Assembly (NCBI GenBank): GCA_016930635.1
Contig: JAFGGI010000028.1
Span: 1-62,168, forward strand
DNA from: Sedimentisphaerales bacterium
Lineage (GTDB): Bacteria > Planctomycetota > Phycisphaerae > Sedimentisphaerales > UBA12454
DNA: 62,168 nucleotides
Reading direction: 5' to 3'
Translations under genes and position numbers: made by a program
Part shown: positions 7,972-17,599 of the stretch, one piece after another
Layout: each line of letters starts with the position of its first letter
Position numbering within the stretch: position 1 is the first letter of the stretch
Notes under the pieces: generated by a model
Told to the model about the DNA's origin: nothing
Seen by the model: the letters and a program-made list of their open reading frames with translations, nothing else
The model's database searches: none

Positions 7972-10860
7972 ATGTCTATACATATGCACGAAAAAGAGAA
8001 AAAACCAAGGAAGGTATTAGATGTAGAAAGCTGTTTTAAAAGGTATGGCCACATCGGTTGGCTGCTCAGAAATAAGATGCATCTGTGTTTCTTTATATTC
8101 TCAATTCTGCTGTTTACCGGTACGGAATGGTATGCATGGGACGCATTCAAGCAGCTTCACGAGTTCGAGAGCCAGAGAGATGAGATGTCGGATTTATGCA
8201 GAGCTATTCTGCATTTCGATGAAATACTTACTATGTCGACCCGTATGACAGTATCTACGGGCGATTTGGAATGGGAAAAACAGCATATAAAATATAAACT
8301 GCAATTAGAAGATGCCATTAACAAGTTAAAAATAACTTCTCAAAATGCCGTAGGATACCAGTTCGTTGAAAAGACTGCCATTCTGAATGTGAAGATTGTT
8401 GGATTTGAAAAGAAAGCCTTTGATCTGGTTCGCCGGGGCAATCGCCAGGCATCTGCCGATTTAATAAGCAGCCAGGAATATAAAGACCTGAAGCTTTCTT
8501 ATGAAGAGGGCATTGTACATCTCACAATTGCGCTTAAGAATTCTGCAAAGGCGATACATAACAGACTTCATTTGAGAAACAGTACTGCAATTCTACTTGC
8601 TATTTCAACAGTATTACTTCTGACATATGGCTGGTTCTCGCTGATAAGAGTAAATAAGGAGACTTCTGAAGAATGGACGGCAACGTTTGATTCTCTTACA
8701 GATCTGGTCTCTATTCAGGACAGGGATTATAGGATTTTAAAAGCAAACAAGGCTTTTGCTCACGCTTTTAATATGACCCCTGATGAAGTTGTCGGCAAAC
8801 ATTGTTATGAACTGATGCATGGAACAAAAGAGCCGCCTGCATTCTGTCCTCACAGGCAGGCACTTGAAAATGAACATCCGGACACCATAGATTACTTTGA
8901 ACCCAATTTAAATGCTTATGTTGAGACATCTACGTCACCAATACTTGATAAGAAAGGCCGGGTCGTAGCTTCGGTCCATATTATTAAAAATATTACTGCA
9001 CGCAAAAGATCAGAAGAGCATTTGAAAGAAAGAGAGGCGATGCTCAATGAGACCGGCAGAATGGCCAGGATCGGCGGCTGGGAGCATGACCTTAATACCG
9101 GGCAAACAGTCTGGACTAAAGCGGTCTATGATATTTTTGAACTCGAGTCGGGTTTGCCTCTGAATTTAAATGAGCATTTAGACTATTATCCTCAGCCTTA
9201 TCGTGGGCAGTTGGAAGAGGCGATACAAAAGGCGATTCATGGCGGAAACACGTTTGATCTTGAGCTGCCGGGCTACACGGTAAATGGAAAACTTTCATGG
9301 TGGCGTATATTCGGTGAGCCTGTGTTCGAAAGCGGTAAATGTGTGAAAATACGCGGGATTCTCCAGGATATTACGAGCCGCAAAAAAGCGGAACTGGCAC
9401 TGGAGGAAAGCAAGGCAAAGTATCAGATGCTTTTCGATAAGGCCAATGACAGCATTTTTGTAATGAAGGGAGAGACTTTTATTGACTGCAATGCCAAAAC
9501 ACTGGAGATGTTTGGATGCAGTCGAGAACAGATAATAGGCAGACCTCCTTATTGTTTCTCGCCGCCGATGCAGCCGGACGGAAGGGATTCACGTCAAAAG
9601 GCGTTGGAGAACATAACGGCTGCGTTGAGCTTCGAGCCGCAGTTTTTCGAATGGCAGCATATGAAATATGATGGCACACTATTTGATGCCGAGGTCAGCT
9701 TGAACAGTTTTGAACTTGATGGTGAAAAATATATCCAGGCGATAGTGCGAGATATAACCGAGCGTAAACAGCAGGAAAAAGAACGCGAAAACATTGCGAG
9801 GTTTCCGAATGAAAATCCCAATCCTGTTTTACGTATTTCCAAAGACGGTGAAATCTTATACAGCAATAAAGCAGGCCAACTGCTGCTTGACGGATGGCAA
9901 AGCAGCGTAGGCGGGCAGATACCGGATAAATGGAAAGATGTAATTGCTCAGGCCTTTGCTTCTGAAATGACCCAGGAAGGGGAGGAAGAAATTGGCGGCA
10001 GGGTCTTTTCTATGGTAATTAATCCTGTAAAAGAAGACCAATACGCAAATATATATGCCGGCGATATAACTGAACGCAAGCATACTCAGGAAGAGCTGGA
10101 GAAAGTTAATAAGGACCTGGAGGCAACAGTAAAAGGTTTATATATAGCGAACAGAGAACTTCAGAATTTCTCATACATAACCGCTCACGATCTCAAGTCG
10201 CCGCTTAGGGCAATAAGTGCTTTGGCTGAATGGCTGGCGGCCGATTATATGGATAAATTTGACGAAGATGGCAAAAAGCATTTGGAACTGCTCGTGCAAA
10301 GATCGCAGAGAATGTACAATCAGATCGGAGATATACTGAGATTTTCTGAGATAGGCAGGAAGATACATGACCAGGAAGAGATAAACGTAAAAGAACTTCT
10401 TGAAGAAATAATAGTAAATCTCAATCCGCCTGAGAATATTCAAATAAATATTGGCATTGATATGCCTGCGCTGTTTTGTGCAAAGGTTTATCTGAGTCAG
10501 ATATTCAGAAATTTAATTAGTAATGCGATTGATTATATAGATAAACCGAACGGCCGGATAACAATTAGCTGTGAGGAAGATGGTGATTGCTGGAAATTCA
10601 GCGTTGCTGATAACGGCGCCGGAATTGAAGAAAAATACTTCGATAAGATATTCCAGATGTTCCAGACACTTTCTGCAGAAAGGAAATATAAAAGCACTGG
10701 TGCCGGTCTTGCCATTGCCAGAAGGGTTGTAGAGATGTATGGCGGCAGAATCTGGGTAGAATCTGAACCTGGGCAGGGTAGTACATTCTTCTTTACTTTA
10801 CAAAAACAAGAAGTGGGAGTTGAAAATGGCAGGAAATATGAGACCAATCTTGTTAGTTGA
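7972..10860 (+). CDS. Multi-PAS membrane sensor histidine kinase
   Basis: A 962-residue inner-membrane kinase. Membrane helices at about 36-54 and 205-223 bracket a periplasmic helical sensor region of about 150 residues. Four PAS-like domains follow (about 226-340, 350-475, 477-598, 600-705), three ending in a PAC-type I(T/K)xRK/ERK motif. The dimerisation domain has the phospho-acceptor H739 in AHDLKSPLR, the form seen in phytochrome-type kinases. The ATPase domain has the N box (NLISNAIDY), DNGAGI and a GAGLAIA box. The PAS domains show no obvious haem or flavin signature. The 3' end overlaps the response regulator gene, its likely partner. Confidence 0.9.
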   Translation: MSIHMHEKEKKPRKVLDVESCFKRYGHIGWLLRNKMHLCFFIFSILLFTGTEWYAWDAFKQLHEFESQRDEMSDLCRAILHFDEILTMSTRMTVSTGDLEWEKQHIKYKLQLEDAINKLKITSQNAVGYQFVEKTAILNVKIVGFEKKAFDLVRRGNRQASADLISSQEYKDLKLSYEEGIVHLTIALKNSAKAIHNRLHLRNSTAILLAISTVLLLTYGWFSLIRVNKETSEEWTATFDSLTDLVSIQDRDYRILKANKAFAHAFNMTPDEVVGKHCYELMHGTKEPPAFCPHRQALENEHPDTIDYFEPNLNAYVETSTSPILDKKGRVVASVHIIKNITARKRSEEHLKEREAMLNETGRMARIGGWEHDLNTGQTVWTKAVYDIFELESGLPLNLNEHLDYYPQPYRGQLEEAIQKAIHGGNTFDLELPGYTVNGKLSWWRIFGEPVFESGKCVKIRGILQDITSRKKAELALEESKAKYQMLFDKANDSIFVMKGETFIDCNAKTLEMFGCSREQIIGRPPYCFSPPMQPDGRDSRQKALENITAALSFEPQFFEWQHMKYDGTLFDAEVSLNSFELDGEKYIQAIVRDITERKQQEKERENIARFPNENPNPVLRISKDGEILYSNKAGQLLLDGWQSSVGGQIPDKWKDVIAQAFASEMTQEGEEEIGGRVFSMVINPVKEDQYANIYAGDITERKHTQEELEKVNKDLEATVKGLYIANRELQNFSYITAHDLKSPLRAISALAEWLAADYMDKFDEDGKKHLELLVQRSQRMYNQIGDILRFSEIGRKIHDQEEINVKELLEEIIVNLNPPENIQINIGIDMPALFCAKVYLSQIFRNLISNAIDYIDKPNGRITISCEEDGDCWKFSVADNGAGIEEKYFDKIFQMFQTLSAERKYKSTGAGLAIARRVVEMYGGRIWVESEPGQGSTFFFTLQKQEVGVENGRKYETNLVS

Positions 10861-11260
10861 TGACGATGATGTGGACATGATGATTGTCAAACGTGCATTG
10901 AAGGCACTTCAGGTTCCGAACAAGATGATCTATAAGCCTGACGGCCTGGCAGCATGGGAGTATTTGAAAGAAGAGGGCAGTGAAATGCCGAGCATGCTGT
11001 TTTTAGACCTGAATATGCCTCGAATGAACGGATGGGAATTATTGGAAAACATAATGGAAGATGATGGACTCAAAAATATTCCCATTGTGATATTGACAAC
11101 TTCTGATAATCCCGACGATATCAAAAAGGCGGGAGGACTTATGCCGCCGGTGGTCAATTATATCGTCAAACCTCCCGACTATAAGAGGACCGTTGAAAAG
11201 CTCGGCAAACAGTTAGTCGACCTCGATATTATAGACTCAATTGATGTTGCCGTAGCGTAG
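10826..11260 (+). CDS. Single-domain response regulator (Rcp1/CheY-like)
   Basis: A stand-alone receiver domain with no output domain. The acidic pocket VDDDDVD is at the N-terminus, the phospho-acceptor is D61 in FLDLNMP, the switch Thr is in ILTTSD, and the conserved Lys is in YIVKP. The ATG at 10826 is preferred because GGGAG lies 8 nt upstream; a TTG at 10820 and an ATG at 10838 are alternatives. It overlaps the kinase gene by 35 nt, so the pair is translationally coupled. The insert between beta-strands (GGLMPPVVN) is typical of the Rcp1 family that works with phytochrome-like kinases. Confidence 0.9.
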   Translation: MAGNMRPILLVDDDDVDMMIVKRALKALQVPNKMIYKPDGLAAWEYLKEEGSEMPSMLFLDLNMPRMNGWELLENIMEDDGLKNIPIVILTTSDNPDDIKKAGGLMPPVVNYIVKPPDYKRTVEKLGKQLVDLDIIDSIDVAVA

Positions 11261-11286
11261 TTGTGTTCAATAATACAAGTGAATCG

Positions 11287-11838
11287 TTATCGGGCTTGTC
11301 TCTGCAGGAATTCCATTTCTTTTGTGGTTAACGCTTCATCTTTTATCTGTTTAACTTTTTCAATAGTGTGTTCTATATTGGATGTTTTTGTTCTCAGCAT
11401 CCAGGCTGCGGCCAGATATGAGACTCTTTTTCTGCCGCTGCTGTCGTGAACCAGGACAGGAAGATTTTTACTATCCGCCATAATTTTAAGGAATTTTTCG
11501 ACAGTTTGACTATCGGGGATGCCCTGAAATTGACCGTGTTTTTCGATCGGAAGCTCAATATAGTTTGCGCCGTTATCACGCATCCAGGTTATTTCCTCGT
11601 TGTACCAGTTTCGTTCACGATGCTCGTCTGCATCGCGGACATTGACGAAGGTAGCGATATGATATTTATACAGCAGGCGTGTGTAATCCATTCCCCTGGG
11701 CTGGCCGCTTGTGTAAAGAACTTCAGGGACAATTGTATGGAAGTTCTTTATTCGGAAGTGCCTGACCAGGCTTGTCCCGGCCAAAATAATGACGATTGTC
11801 CATAACCATATTAAAAAAGAATTCTTTTTCTTTTTCAT
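11287..11838 (-). CDS. Membrane-anchored dual-specificity phosphatase-like protein lacking the catalytic cysteine
   Basis: A 183-residue protein with one N-terminal membrane helix (about 8-26) and a DSP/PTP-like domain. The domain begins with the characteristic VLYTSGQP segment and includes FVNVRD. The active-site loop, normally HCxxGxxR, reads H131-D132-S-S-G135-R-K-R138. The His, Gly and Arg are kept but the nucleophilic Cys is Asp. The codon is GAC, two or more changes from a Cys codon, so a base-call error is unlikely. It is probably a pseudo-phosphatase that binds rather than cleaves, or it uses different chemistry. It is the last gene of a three-gene envelope cluster, 4 nt after the GT2 gene. 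Confidence 0.82.
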   Translation of the reverse strand: MKKKKNSFLIWLWTIVIILAGTSLVRHFRIKNFHTIVPEVLYTSGQPRGMDYTRLLYKYHIATFVNVRDADEHRERNWYNEEITWMRDNGANYIELPIEKHGQFQGIPDSQTVEKFLKIMADSKNLPVLVHDSSGRKRVSYLAAAWMLRTKTSNIEHTIEKVKQIKDEALTTKEMEFLQRQAR

Positions 11839-11842
11839 TTTT

Positions 11843-12814
11843 TTACCTGCTGTCCTTTGTATAAATATTTCTGACTGTGTAAATTTTTCTGTCTGTAGCT
11901 TCGAAATATACCCTGCTTATCATTTCGCCAATCAGGCCGGTGGAGATAAAGATCAGACCTATCAGCAAAAGGAGTATTCCAGCCGCACTCAATGGGGCGT
12001 GTGCGACAAATATCGGGACATTAAAATAGACTTTATCGAACAAGACATAAGCAAAGACCAGACATGCAGCGACGATGCAGTAAAACGCAGCTTTGCCGAA
12101 GAAATGCAGAGGTCTGGTTATGTAACCCAAAAAGAAACGCAATGTAATCAAGTCAAACGCCACCCTGAATGTCCGGGAGATGCCGTAATTGCTTGTACCT
12201 GACGGACGTGGAATGTTTTTGATCGGTATTTCAATTATTTTTCCGCCGCCGGAGGAAATAAGAGCAGGTATGAAACGGTGCATCTCGCCGTAAAGCTTAA
12301 CATCCTGGATTATTTGCCTGCGGTATGCCTTGAAAGTTGTGCCGAAGTCGTGAATATCAACGCCGCTCACTTTTGACGCGAGCCAGTTGGCTGCCCGGCT
12401 GGGGATTTTACGCATAATAAGATTATCCACTCTTTTTTCACGCCAGCCGCTGACGACGTCGTAACCTTCATCGATCTTTTCCAGGAAATTCGGTATCTCT
12501 TCCGGCAGATGCTGAAGATCACCGTCCATACTTATTATTATCTGACCGCGGGCATTATCAAAACCTGCCGCAAGGGCAGGGGTCTGGCCGAAATTCCTGC
12601 GCAGTTCGACGACAACGACATGTCTGTCGTTTTGGCAAATGTTTTTCAATTTTTCAAGAGTGCCGTCACTGCTGCCGTCGTTGACAAAGATAAGTTCATA
12701 TATTTCACCTGTTTGCTGCATCACCTTTGTCAGACGGTCATACAACTCCTGCACTACTGTTTCTTCGTTGTACAACGGTACTACAACAGAATATTCGATA
12801 TTCATTTGAGTCAT
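11843..12814 (-). CDS. Polyprenyl-phosphate family 2 glycosyltransferase (ArnC/DPM-like)
   Basis: Transfers a sugar from a nucleotide donor to a lipid phosphate at the inner membrane. In 323 residues it has the GT-A start VVPLYNEE, the donor site FVNDGSSDGT, and the metal/substrate motif MDGDLQHLPEE typical of ArnC, GtrB and DPM1 relatives. Two C-terminal membrane hairpin helices follow at about 235-256 and 272-302. It starts 3 nt after the deacetylase gene and ends 4 nt before the phosphatase-like gene, so the three are one transcription unit. Likely role is lipid-linked sugar modification of LPS or a related glycolipid. Confidence 0.87.
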   Translation of the reverse strand: MTQMNIEYSVVVPLYNEETVVQELYDRLTKVMQQTGEIYELIFVNDGSSDGTLEKLKNICQNDRHVVVVELRRNFGQTPALAAGFDNARGQIIISMDGDLQHLPEEIPNFLEKIDEGYDVVSGWREKRVDNLIMRKIPSRAANWLASKVSGVDIHDFGTTFKAYRRQIIQDVKLYGEMHRFIPALISSGGGKIIEIPIKNIPRPSGTSNYGISRTFRVAFDLITLRFFLGYITRPLHFFGKAAFYCIVAACLVFAYVLFDKVYFNVPIFVAHAPLSAAGILLLLIGLIFISTGLIGEMISRVYFEATDRKIYTVRNIYTKDSR

Positions 12815-12817
12815 TTT

Positions 12818-13669
12818 TTACGTTCCATCAATATTACCATAATGTACGAGCTGTATTCCTGCCTGCGTAAGCAATTTTTTTGTCGCAGGATTACAGAGAC
12901 ATTCGAGTTCGCTTCTGCGCTGCTGAACAAGACGGGTTTTTCCAAGCCCGTCAGCATAACCAGGATGCGTCATAACTTCAGCAGTCCCTGCAAACTGAGT
13001 CTGAGCTATTTCAGCCCAGAAATTATCGTCTATTCGGCCGGTATGAGCAAGGCCGAAAAAAATATCATTCTTTATAAAGCGATTATCCAGTTTTTGAGCT
13101 TTCAGAGCCATTTGCCGCACTAAAAACGCACGGAATTTATCTTTTAACTCGATATCAGGCCAGTCCTTGCTGCAAACAGTGGCCGGCTCCCAGGGCCAGC
13201 GAATAGCTCTAATACCGAACTTATCAGCCAGGGAGCATACTATTTTATATACAGGTTCCAGGCAGTGAAAATGCTTATGTGAATCCAGGTGAGTCGGCTT
13301 AATACCCTTGTCAATAACTGAGGCGATCTGCGAGGTTAATTCGATTTCGATAGCCTGGCGAGTTTTTTTGCAAAGGAGCGTTTCAATCGCAAGTTTATAA
13401 GCCGAATATTTAAATTCGCCACTATCGTTAGTCAGCAATTTGATGGAATTATCCGGTGAAAGCGGTTTGCCCTGCAGTACATTTAAATGAATACCTACTC
13501 CGAGTGAAGGGTTGTCTTTAGCGAAATGTATCGCCTGGTCTACCGCGGGCATATTGGCCATGATGGTGGTACTTGTCAGAACCCCATTTTTATGAGCTTC
13601 GATGACAGCTTTGTTCACGCCTTCACATAAGCCGAAATCATCAGCATTTATGATCATTCTTTTAGCCAT
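12818..13669 (-). CDS. YdjC/HpnK-like carbohydrate deacetylase
   Basis: A 283-residue metal-dependent deacetylase of the YdjC/ChbG superfamily, which removes acetyl groups from N-acetylated sugars. The start motif INADDFGL supplies D10 and D11. H61 in GIHLN and the THLDSHKHFH segment (H127, H131) complete the expected metal site. In other bacteria members act on chitobiose, on lipid-linked GlcNAc, or sit in hopanoid clusters as HpnK. Next to an ArnC-like transferase the lipid-linked sugar role is more likely. No hopanoid genes are visible. First gene of its cluster; no strong ribosome site is seen. Confidence 0.87.
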   Translation of the reverse strand: MAKRMIINADDFGLCEGVNKAVIEAHKNGVLTSTTIMANMPAVDQAIHFAKDNPSLGVGIHLNVLQGKPLSPDNSIKLLTNDSGEFKYSAYKLAIETLLCKKTRQAIEIELTSQIASVIDKGIKPTHLDSHKHFHCLEPVYKIVCSLADKFGIRAIRWPWEPATVCSKDWPDIELKDKFRAFLVRQMALKAQKLDNRFIKNDIFFGLAHTGRIDDNFWAEIAQTQFAGTAEVMTHPGYADGLGKTRLVQQRRSELECLCNPATKKLLTQAGIQLVHYGNIDGT

Positions 13670-13743
13670 AGGGGCTAAAGTTTAATCCTACAGGTCAGCC
13701 CGGTCAAATAAAAAGAATTATGAGCAGGCAGCCTGTTTTTATT

Positions 13744-16700
13744 TTAGAATGGGTTGACTCCCCACTCTACAACAGTAAAACCATCCCTCAAAAACGGAGG
13801 TATAACAGGCTCAGGCAGGTCAAGAGTACCTTCGTCCAAACCTTCAACCGAATAAATTACCCGAATTAGATTCTGAGGCTGTGTAGAAAATTCAAATGTG
13901 ACCATTTTCTGAAGTTCTTCATTGTACTGTGGGTAAATAGCATAGTAAGGATATTGTGTCCATCTTGGAATCCAGTATTCGATAAAGTCTTCTATTTCCT
14001 GCCCGGCAAATCCTGTCGCTGCAAGATTATTCCTGAAGAAGTCCTCCAGGTCTTCTCTGTTCACCAGCCAGCCGTACTTACGTTGGAAATAATCAGGCTG
14101 CATGGCTTCATAGAAGAGGAAGGTATATTGTCCGTCAATAAGCCCCGACGGTTCTACTGTGATGTGCCAGCCATTATTATAATCAGGAATAGATGTTGTT
14201 ACCCTGCCGCCAAACGGAAAAACTATGCTTACATCTAATTCTGTAGTTTCCTGTGGATAAAGGTAAATATTTGGTTTTGCAGACCAGCCTCCGGGATCAA
14301 AATTACCGGTTATAGGCCAGCCGTCACAGCCATTATTGATTCTGCCTCGACAGGTCATCCACTGGAACACGAAATGTTGTAGCGACCCGATACATAGAAT
14401 ATATTCTTCACCGCCTCGATCTACCTCCCAATCCTGGGCAAAGTACCAAAAATCGGCAGCGTTAACCACACAGTCATGATTCTGGTCCCACGCAGGCCAG
14501 CCTGCTGCTAAAAGAACATCAGGGTCCAGCTCATTAGGGTCGTCATAACCTAAGTCCCACGGCCAATCCCGTCCTTCCCAGTTCGGTTCCAGGCATTCCC
14601 AAGGTACTGTGCTGAAAGACCACAAATCGCTGTCAATAGTATCAAAGCCAGTGCCGAAGGTCTTGACCTGCATATAGTAAGTTGTATCCGGCATTACGTT
14701 CATGCTGACACTCTTCTGGCTGCGAACAGTTGCATCTGCTGTGCCTCTTGCAGTTGTCGGAGGACTGAACGTATCACAATAAATGGTATCTGTAGCAGCT
14801 GTTTTATTGAAACCTGAGTACCATTTCAGATCTATCTGGGTAGGTGAAGTTGGAGCATAAACTAAAACATCACCGTCTTTAGGACTTGGAGCTGAAGCTC
14901 TCCTGATGCCTTCATTAGTTACAGGTGTAAACTGTTCAATAAGGATAGTACCATTGTCACCATCGCGGGCAAGCCCCAATCCTTCGTGATGCGGATAAGT
15001 ACCGCTTTGATGAACGACACCTTTTTCACCGCCTTTAACGGAGATATTGCCGGGGACACAGGTGCCGCCGTAGAATATCGCTATACGACCGCCTGCACCG
15101 CCGCCGCCGGTATTCTGGCCTTTTTCCCAGCCGTCGCCGCCATCACCGCCGTCTGCCTCAAGAATTCCTTCGTTCGTAAAGTCGCCCTCGGCAATGATCT
15201 TTATAGAACCGCCCGAACCTCCGCCGCCCGGATATTTGGCAGTATATGGATTAGTTCCTCCGCCTGCACGGATCTGGGCATCAGGACCGATGGTTACATT
15301 GCCGGTTGCGATTATTTCAACACCGCCGCCGCCGGTTCCGCCCGGCGCACTTTGTGCCCAGCCTGCTGCACTTCCGCCAAAAGGTATCGGTACTTCTTTA
15401 TCACTGTAGGAATCGCCGCCGGAAAAGATAGCTTCATAATAACCTCTGCCGGAATCTCCGCCAACCCCGCCGTGACCTGCACCTCCGCTGTCTTTATAAG
15501 GCGCTACTGTACTTGTACCCAAACCGAAGGCGCCGTATCCGCCATCCGGATTGGCACCGGGCATTGAACTGCTGGCAGTCGGCCTGCTGTAGTAATGCTT
15601 TCGTTCTTCGCCGTAGTGAGTCTCGAACTCCATCTTCTGGTAATAGTAATCAAAATCAGTGGTCTCAAGACTGAAGTCGCCGGGGTTAATTTCTTTTCTC
15701 GACCCTCGATGGCCTCCACAACGTGCTTTAGGCGAATCATTTCGCACTGCAGGGTCTGGATCGCCGTCATCACCTGAAATATCCATCAGACCATTGAAAT
15801 AGAAATCACCATTGATACGGATACTCAACGGTGTAGGTGGGGCATCAGCATCATTTTCAGGGGTATATTCAGGTACTACGATGATATCATAATATTCGTT
15901 ATAGGAAAAATTGTTAAAGTCAAAAACCGCTACACCTGCAGAATCCAGATAACCTGTTGTCAAATATATCCACATATCGGCAGGACCTTTAAGTTCGCAG
16001 GTATATCCACCGATTATATGACTGGCGTAATTCGCATCATTGTCATCGGTATTAAAGACGACATGATAAGGTTCGGTACGAAAACTCCACATATCGCCGG
16101 GAACATAAGTATCAATAGATGCATAATTAGTATCCACGCACCAGTAATAGGTTTCGCCTAACATCGGTGTCGGCACATCATCTATATATGTATCCGCAGC
16201 AGCATAAGCGATTTGAGTAGAAATGTCTCTGGCTTCTACGAGCGATTCATCGGTGCCGAAATAGACATCAAAATATCTGTCGGACGGTGCGCTTGTTGTC
16301 CAGCTTATATCGGTTGTTCCGGAATTATCTACATCCTGTTCGCCGTCACAGGGGTCAGGATTGGCTGCTTTGCCTGTCTCAACGGTAAATGACCAGATAT
16401 GACCTGTGTGTGTAGTACCATCAATTATAGAATCAACCCGCCAGTAATACGTAGTCAATGGAACCAGCGGATTGCCGCTGTTAAGTTTGGCATTTGCCAT
16501 AATATCTGTCGTTGGGCCCGTTATACCAGTCGGCACCAGAGTAAGAGCATTCGGGTCTGTACCAAAATATATTCTCTGCTGTGCGAGATTGGGATCTTCA
16601 GACGGAGCCCAGTGCAGATTAGTTGTCATATTTACATCTTCCTGGTTCAGGGCAGGGTCTAAAGCTATCGCATTCGGGTCATCCGGGTTCCATTGAGAAA

Positions 16701-17553
16701 GGACACAGATTTGTTCAGAACTCAAAGCCTTGCTGTAATGTCTTACTTCATCCAGCATACCGTCAAAATCATACTCACCGGCTCCTATTCTCATACGGGT
16801 GTAAGTGCTGCCCATGTCAAAAGTTGACTCTGCCGTGTCGTTATAAGAATTAATAACTACCGGTACTTCGAGTCCATCTATATATATCTTACTGCCGGTC
16901 TCTGTACTTCTGTCTATAACCACGGCAGCATGGTGCCACTGGCCCGGAGCAACACCCAAATCAGCCAGAGAAGATTCTGTCTCAAAAGTAATATGCCCTC
17001 TTCCTTCGCGAAATTCAAGTTTGCCGGCGTTAATTCGCAGCTCCCACCACCAGTTACTGTAATAGTCGGTCGTTTCTGAATAAGTCAGCAGGTATCTGAC
17101 GAAACTGCTGTACTCGAGAGTACTTTGCGGAACATTGGCCTCATTGTAATCGGTATCATTGAACCATAATGTCCAGGTGTGTTTTTTATATGGAAGGCCG
17201 AGTTCATAAGCCTGGGCACCATTAAACTTGACGACAACATCGTTCGGATAACCGCCATGAGGCAAATCGTCGTTAGTGTAATGGAAATTACCGCTGGTCC
17301 TTCGAATACCATCCGGTGGAAAAACCCAGAAATCATTATGGTCCCAGCCTGGATAGGCATTATAACCCTCTATCGTTCCGGTAACAGAACCGGGAGGCTT
17401 GACGGCATAAGTCAGCATGTCCGGAATATTATTATTCTCGAAATTTAAATTTAAGGTCAGATTAGGATCTGCATTTGGATCCCACGCAGCCAGAACTGAG
17501 TTGTTGATGAAAATGATTAATGCAAGAATGAGAAACCTTTTTTTCGCATCCAT
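13744..17553 (-). CDS. Giant secreted LamG protein with glycine-rich region and dockerin-like segment
   Basis: A 1269-residue extracellular protein with a signal peptide (residues 1-22) and a perfect ribosome site (GGAGGAG, 5 nt spacing). Order: a LamG/concanavalin-like domain (about 30-285, with WHHAAVVID and FDGMLDEVRHYSKAL), two fibronectin-III-like modules (about 290-500), a beta-rich region, and a strongly glycine-rich stretch (about 640-840). Another Fn3-like module follows (about 880-990), then a dockerin-like loop (about 1020-1042, DQNHDCVVNAADF). The C-terminal domain begins KPNIYLYP. Dockerin-like endings of this form are typical of Phycisphaerae secreted proteins. It likely binds glycans at the cell surface or in the matrix; no catalytic domain is seen. 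Confidence 0.85.
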   Translation of the reverse strand: MDAKKRFLILALIIFINNSVLAAWDPNADPNLTLNLNFENNNIPDMLTYAVKPPGSVTGTIEGYNAYPGWDHNDFWVFPPDGIRRTSGNFHYTNDDLPHGGYPNDVVVKFNGAQAYELGLPYKKHTWTLWFNDTDYNEANVPQSTLEYSSFVRYLLTYSETTDYYSNWWWELRINAGKLEFREGRGHITFETESSLADLGVAPGQWHHAAVVIDRSTETGSKIYIDGLEVPVVINSYNDTAESTFDMGSTYTRMRIGAGEYDFDGMLDEVRHYSKALSSEQICVLSQWNPDDPNAIALDPALNQEDVNMTTNLHWAPSEDPNLAQQRIYFGTDPNALTLVPTGITGPTTDIMANAKLNSGNPLVPLTTYYWRVDSIIDGTTHTGHIWSFTVETGKAANPDPCDGEQDVDNSGTTDISWTTSAPSDRYFDVYFGTDESLVEARDISTQIAYAAADTYIDDVPTPMLGETYYWCVDTNYASIDTYVPGDMWSFRTEPYHVVFNTDDNDANYASHIIGGYTCELKGPADMWIYLTTGYLDSAGVAVFDFNNFSYNEYYDIIVVPEYTPENDADAPPTPLSIRINGDFYFNGLMDISGDDGDPDPAVRNDSPKARCGGHRGSRKEINPGDFSLETTDFDYYYQKMEFETHYGEERKHYYSRPTASSSMPGANPDGGYGAFGLGTSTVAPYKDSGGAGHGGVGGDSGRGYYEAIFSGGDSYSDKEVPIPFGGSAAGWAQSAPGGTGGGGVEIIATGNVTIGPDAQIRAGGGTNPYTAKYPGGGGSGGSIKIIAEGDFTNEGILEADGGDGGDGWEKGQNTGGGGAGGRIAIFYGGTCVPGNISVKGGEKGVVHQSGTYPHHEGLGLARDGDNGTILIEQFTPVTNEGIRRASAPSPKDGDVLVYAPTSPTQIDLKWYSGFNKTAATDTIYCDTFSPPTTARGTADATVRSQKSVSMNVMPDTTYYMQVKTFGTGFDTIDSDLWSFSTVPWECLEPNWEGRDWPWDLGYDDPNELDPDVLLAAGWPAWDQNHDCVVNAADFWYFAQDWEVDRGGEEYILCIGSLQHFVFQWMTCRGRINNGCDGWPITGNFDPGGWSAKPNIYLYPQETTELDVSIVFPFGGRVTTSIPDYNNGWHITVEPSGLIDGQYTFLFYEAMQPDYFQRKYGWLVNREDLEDFFRNNLAATGFAGQEIEDFIEYWIPRWTQYPYYAIYPQYNEELQKMVTFEFSTQPQNLIRVIYSVEGLDEGTLDLPEPVIPPFLRDGFTVVEWGVNPF

Positions 17554-17599
17554 TTTTGCTCCTCCAAAACCTGGATTAAAACACTATTGTACGGCAATT

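Noticed and set aside
14986-15567. Long open frame antisense to the LamG gene
   Set aside because: Arises from the Gly/Ala-rich coding strand; threonine- and alanine-rich translation with no ribosome site.
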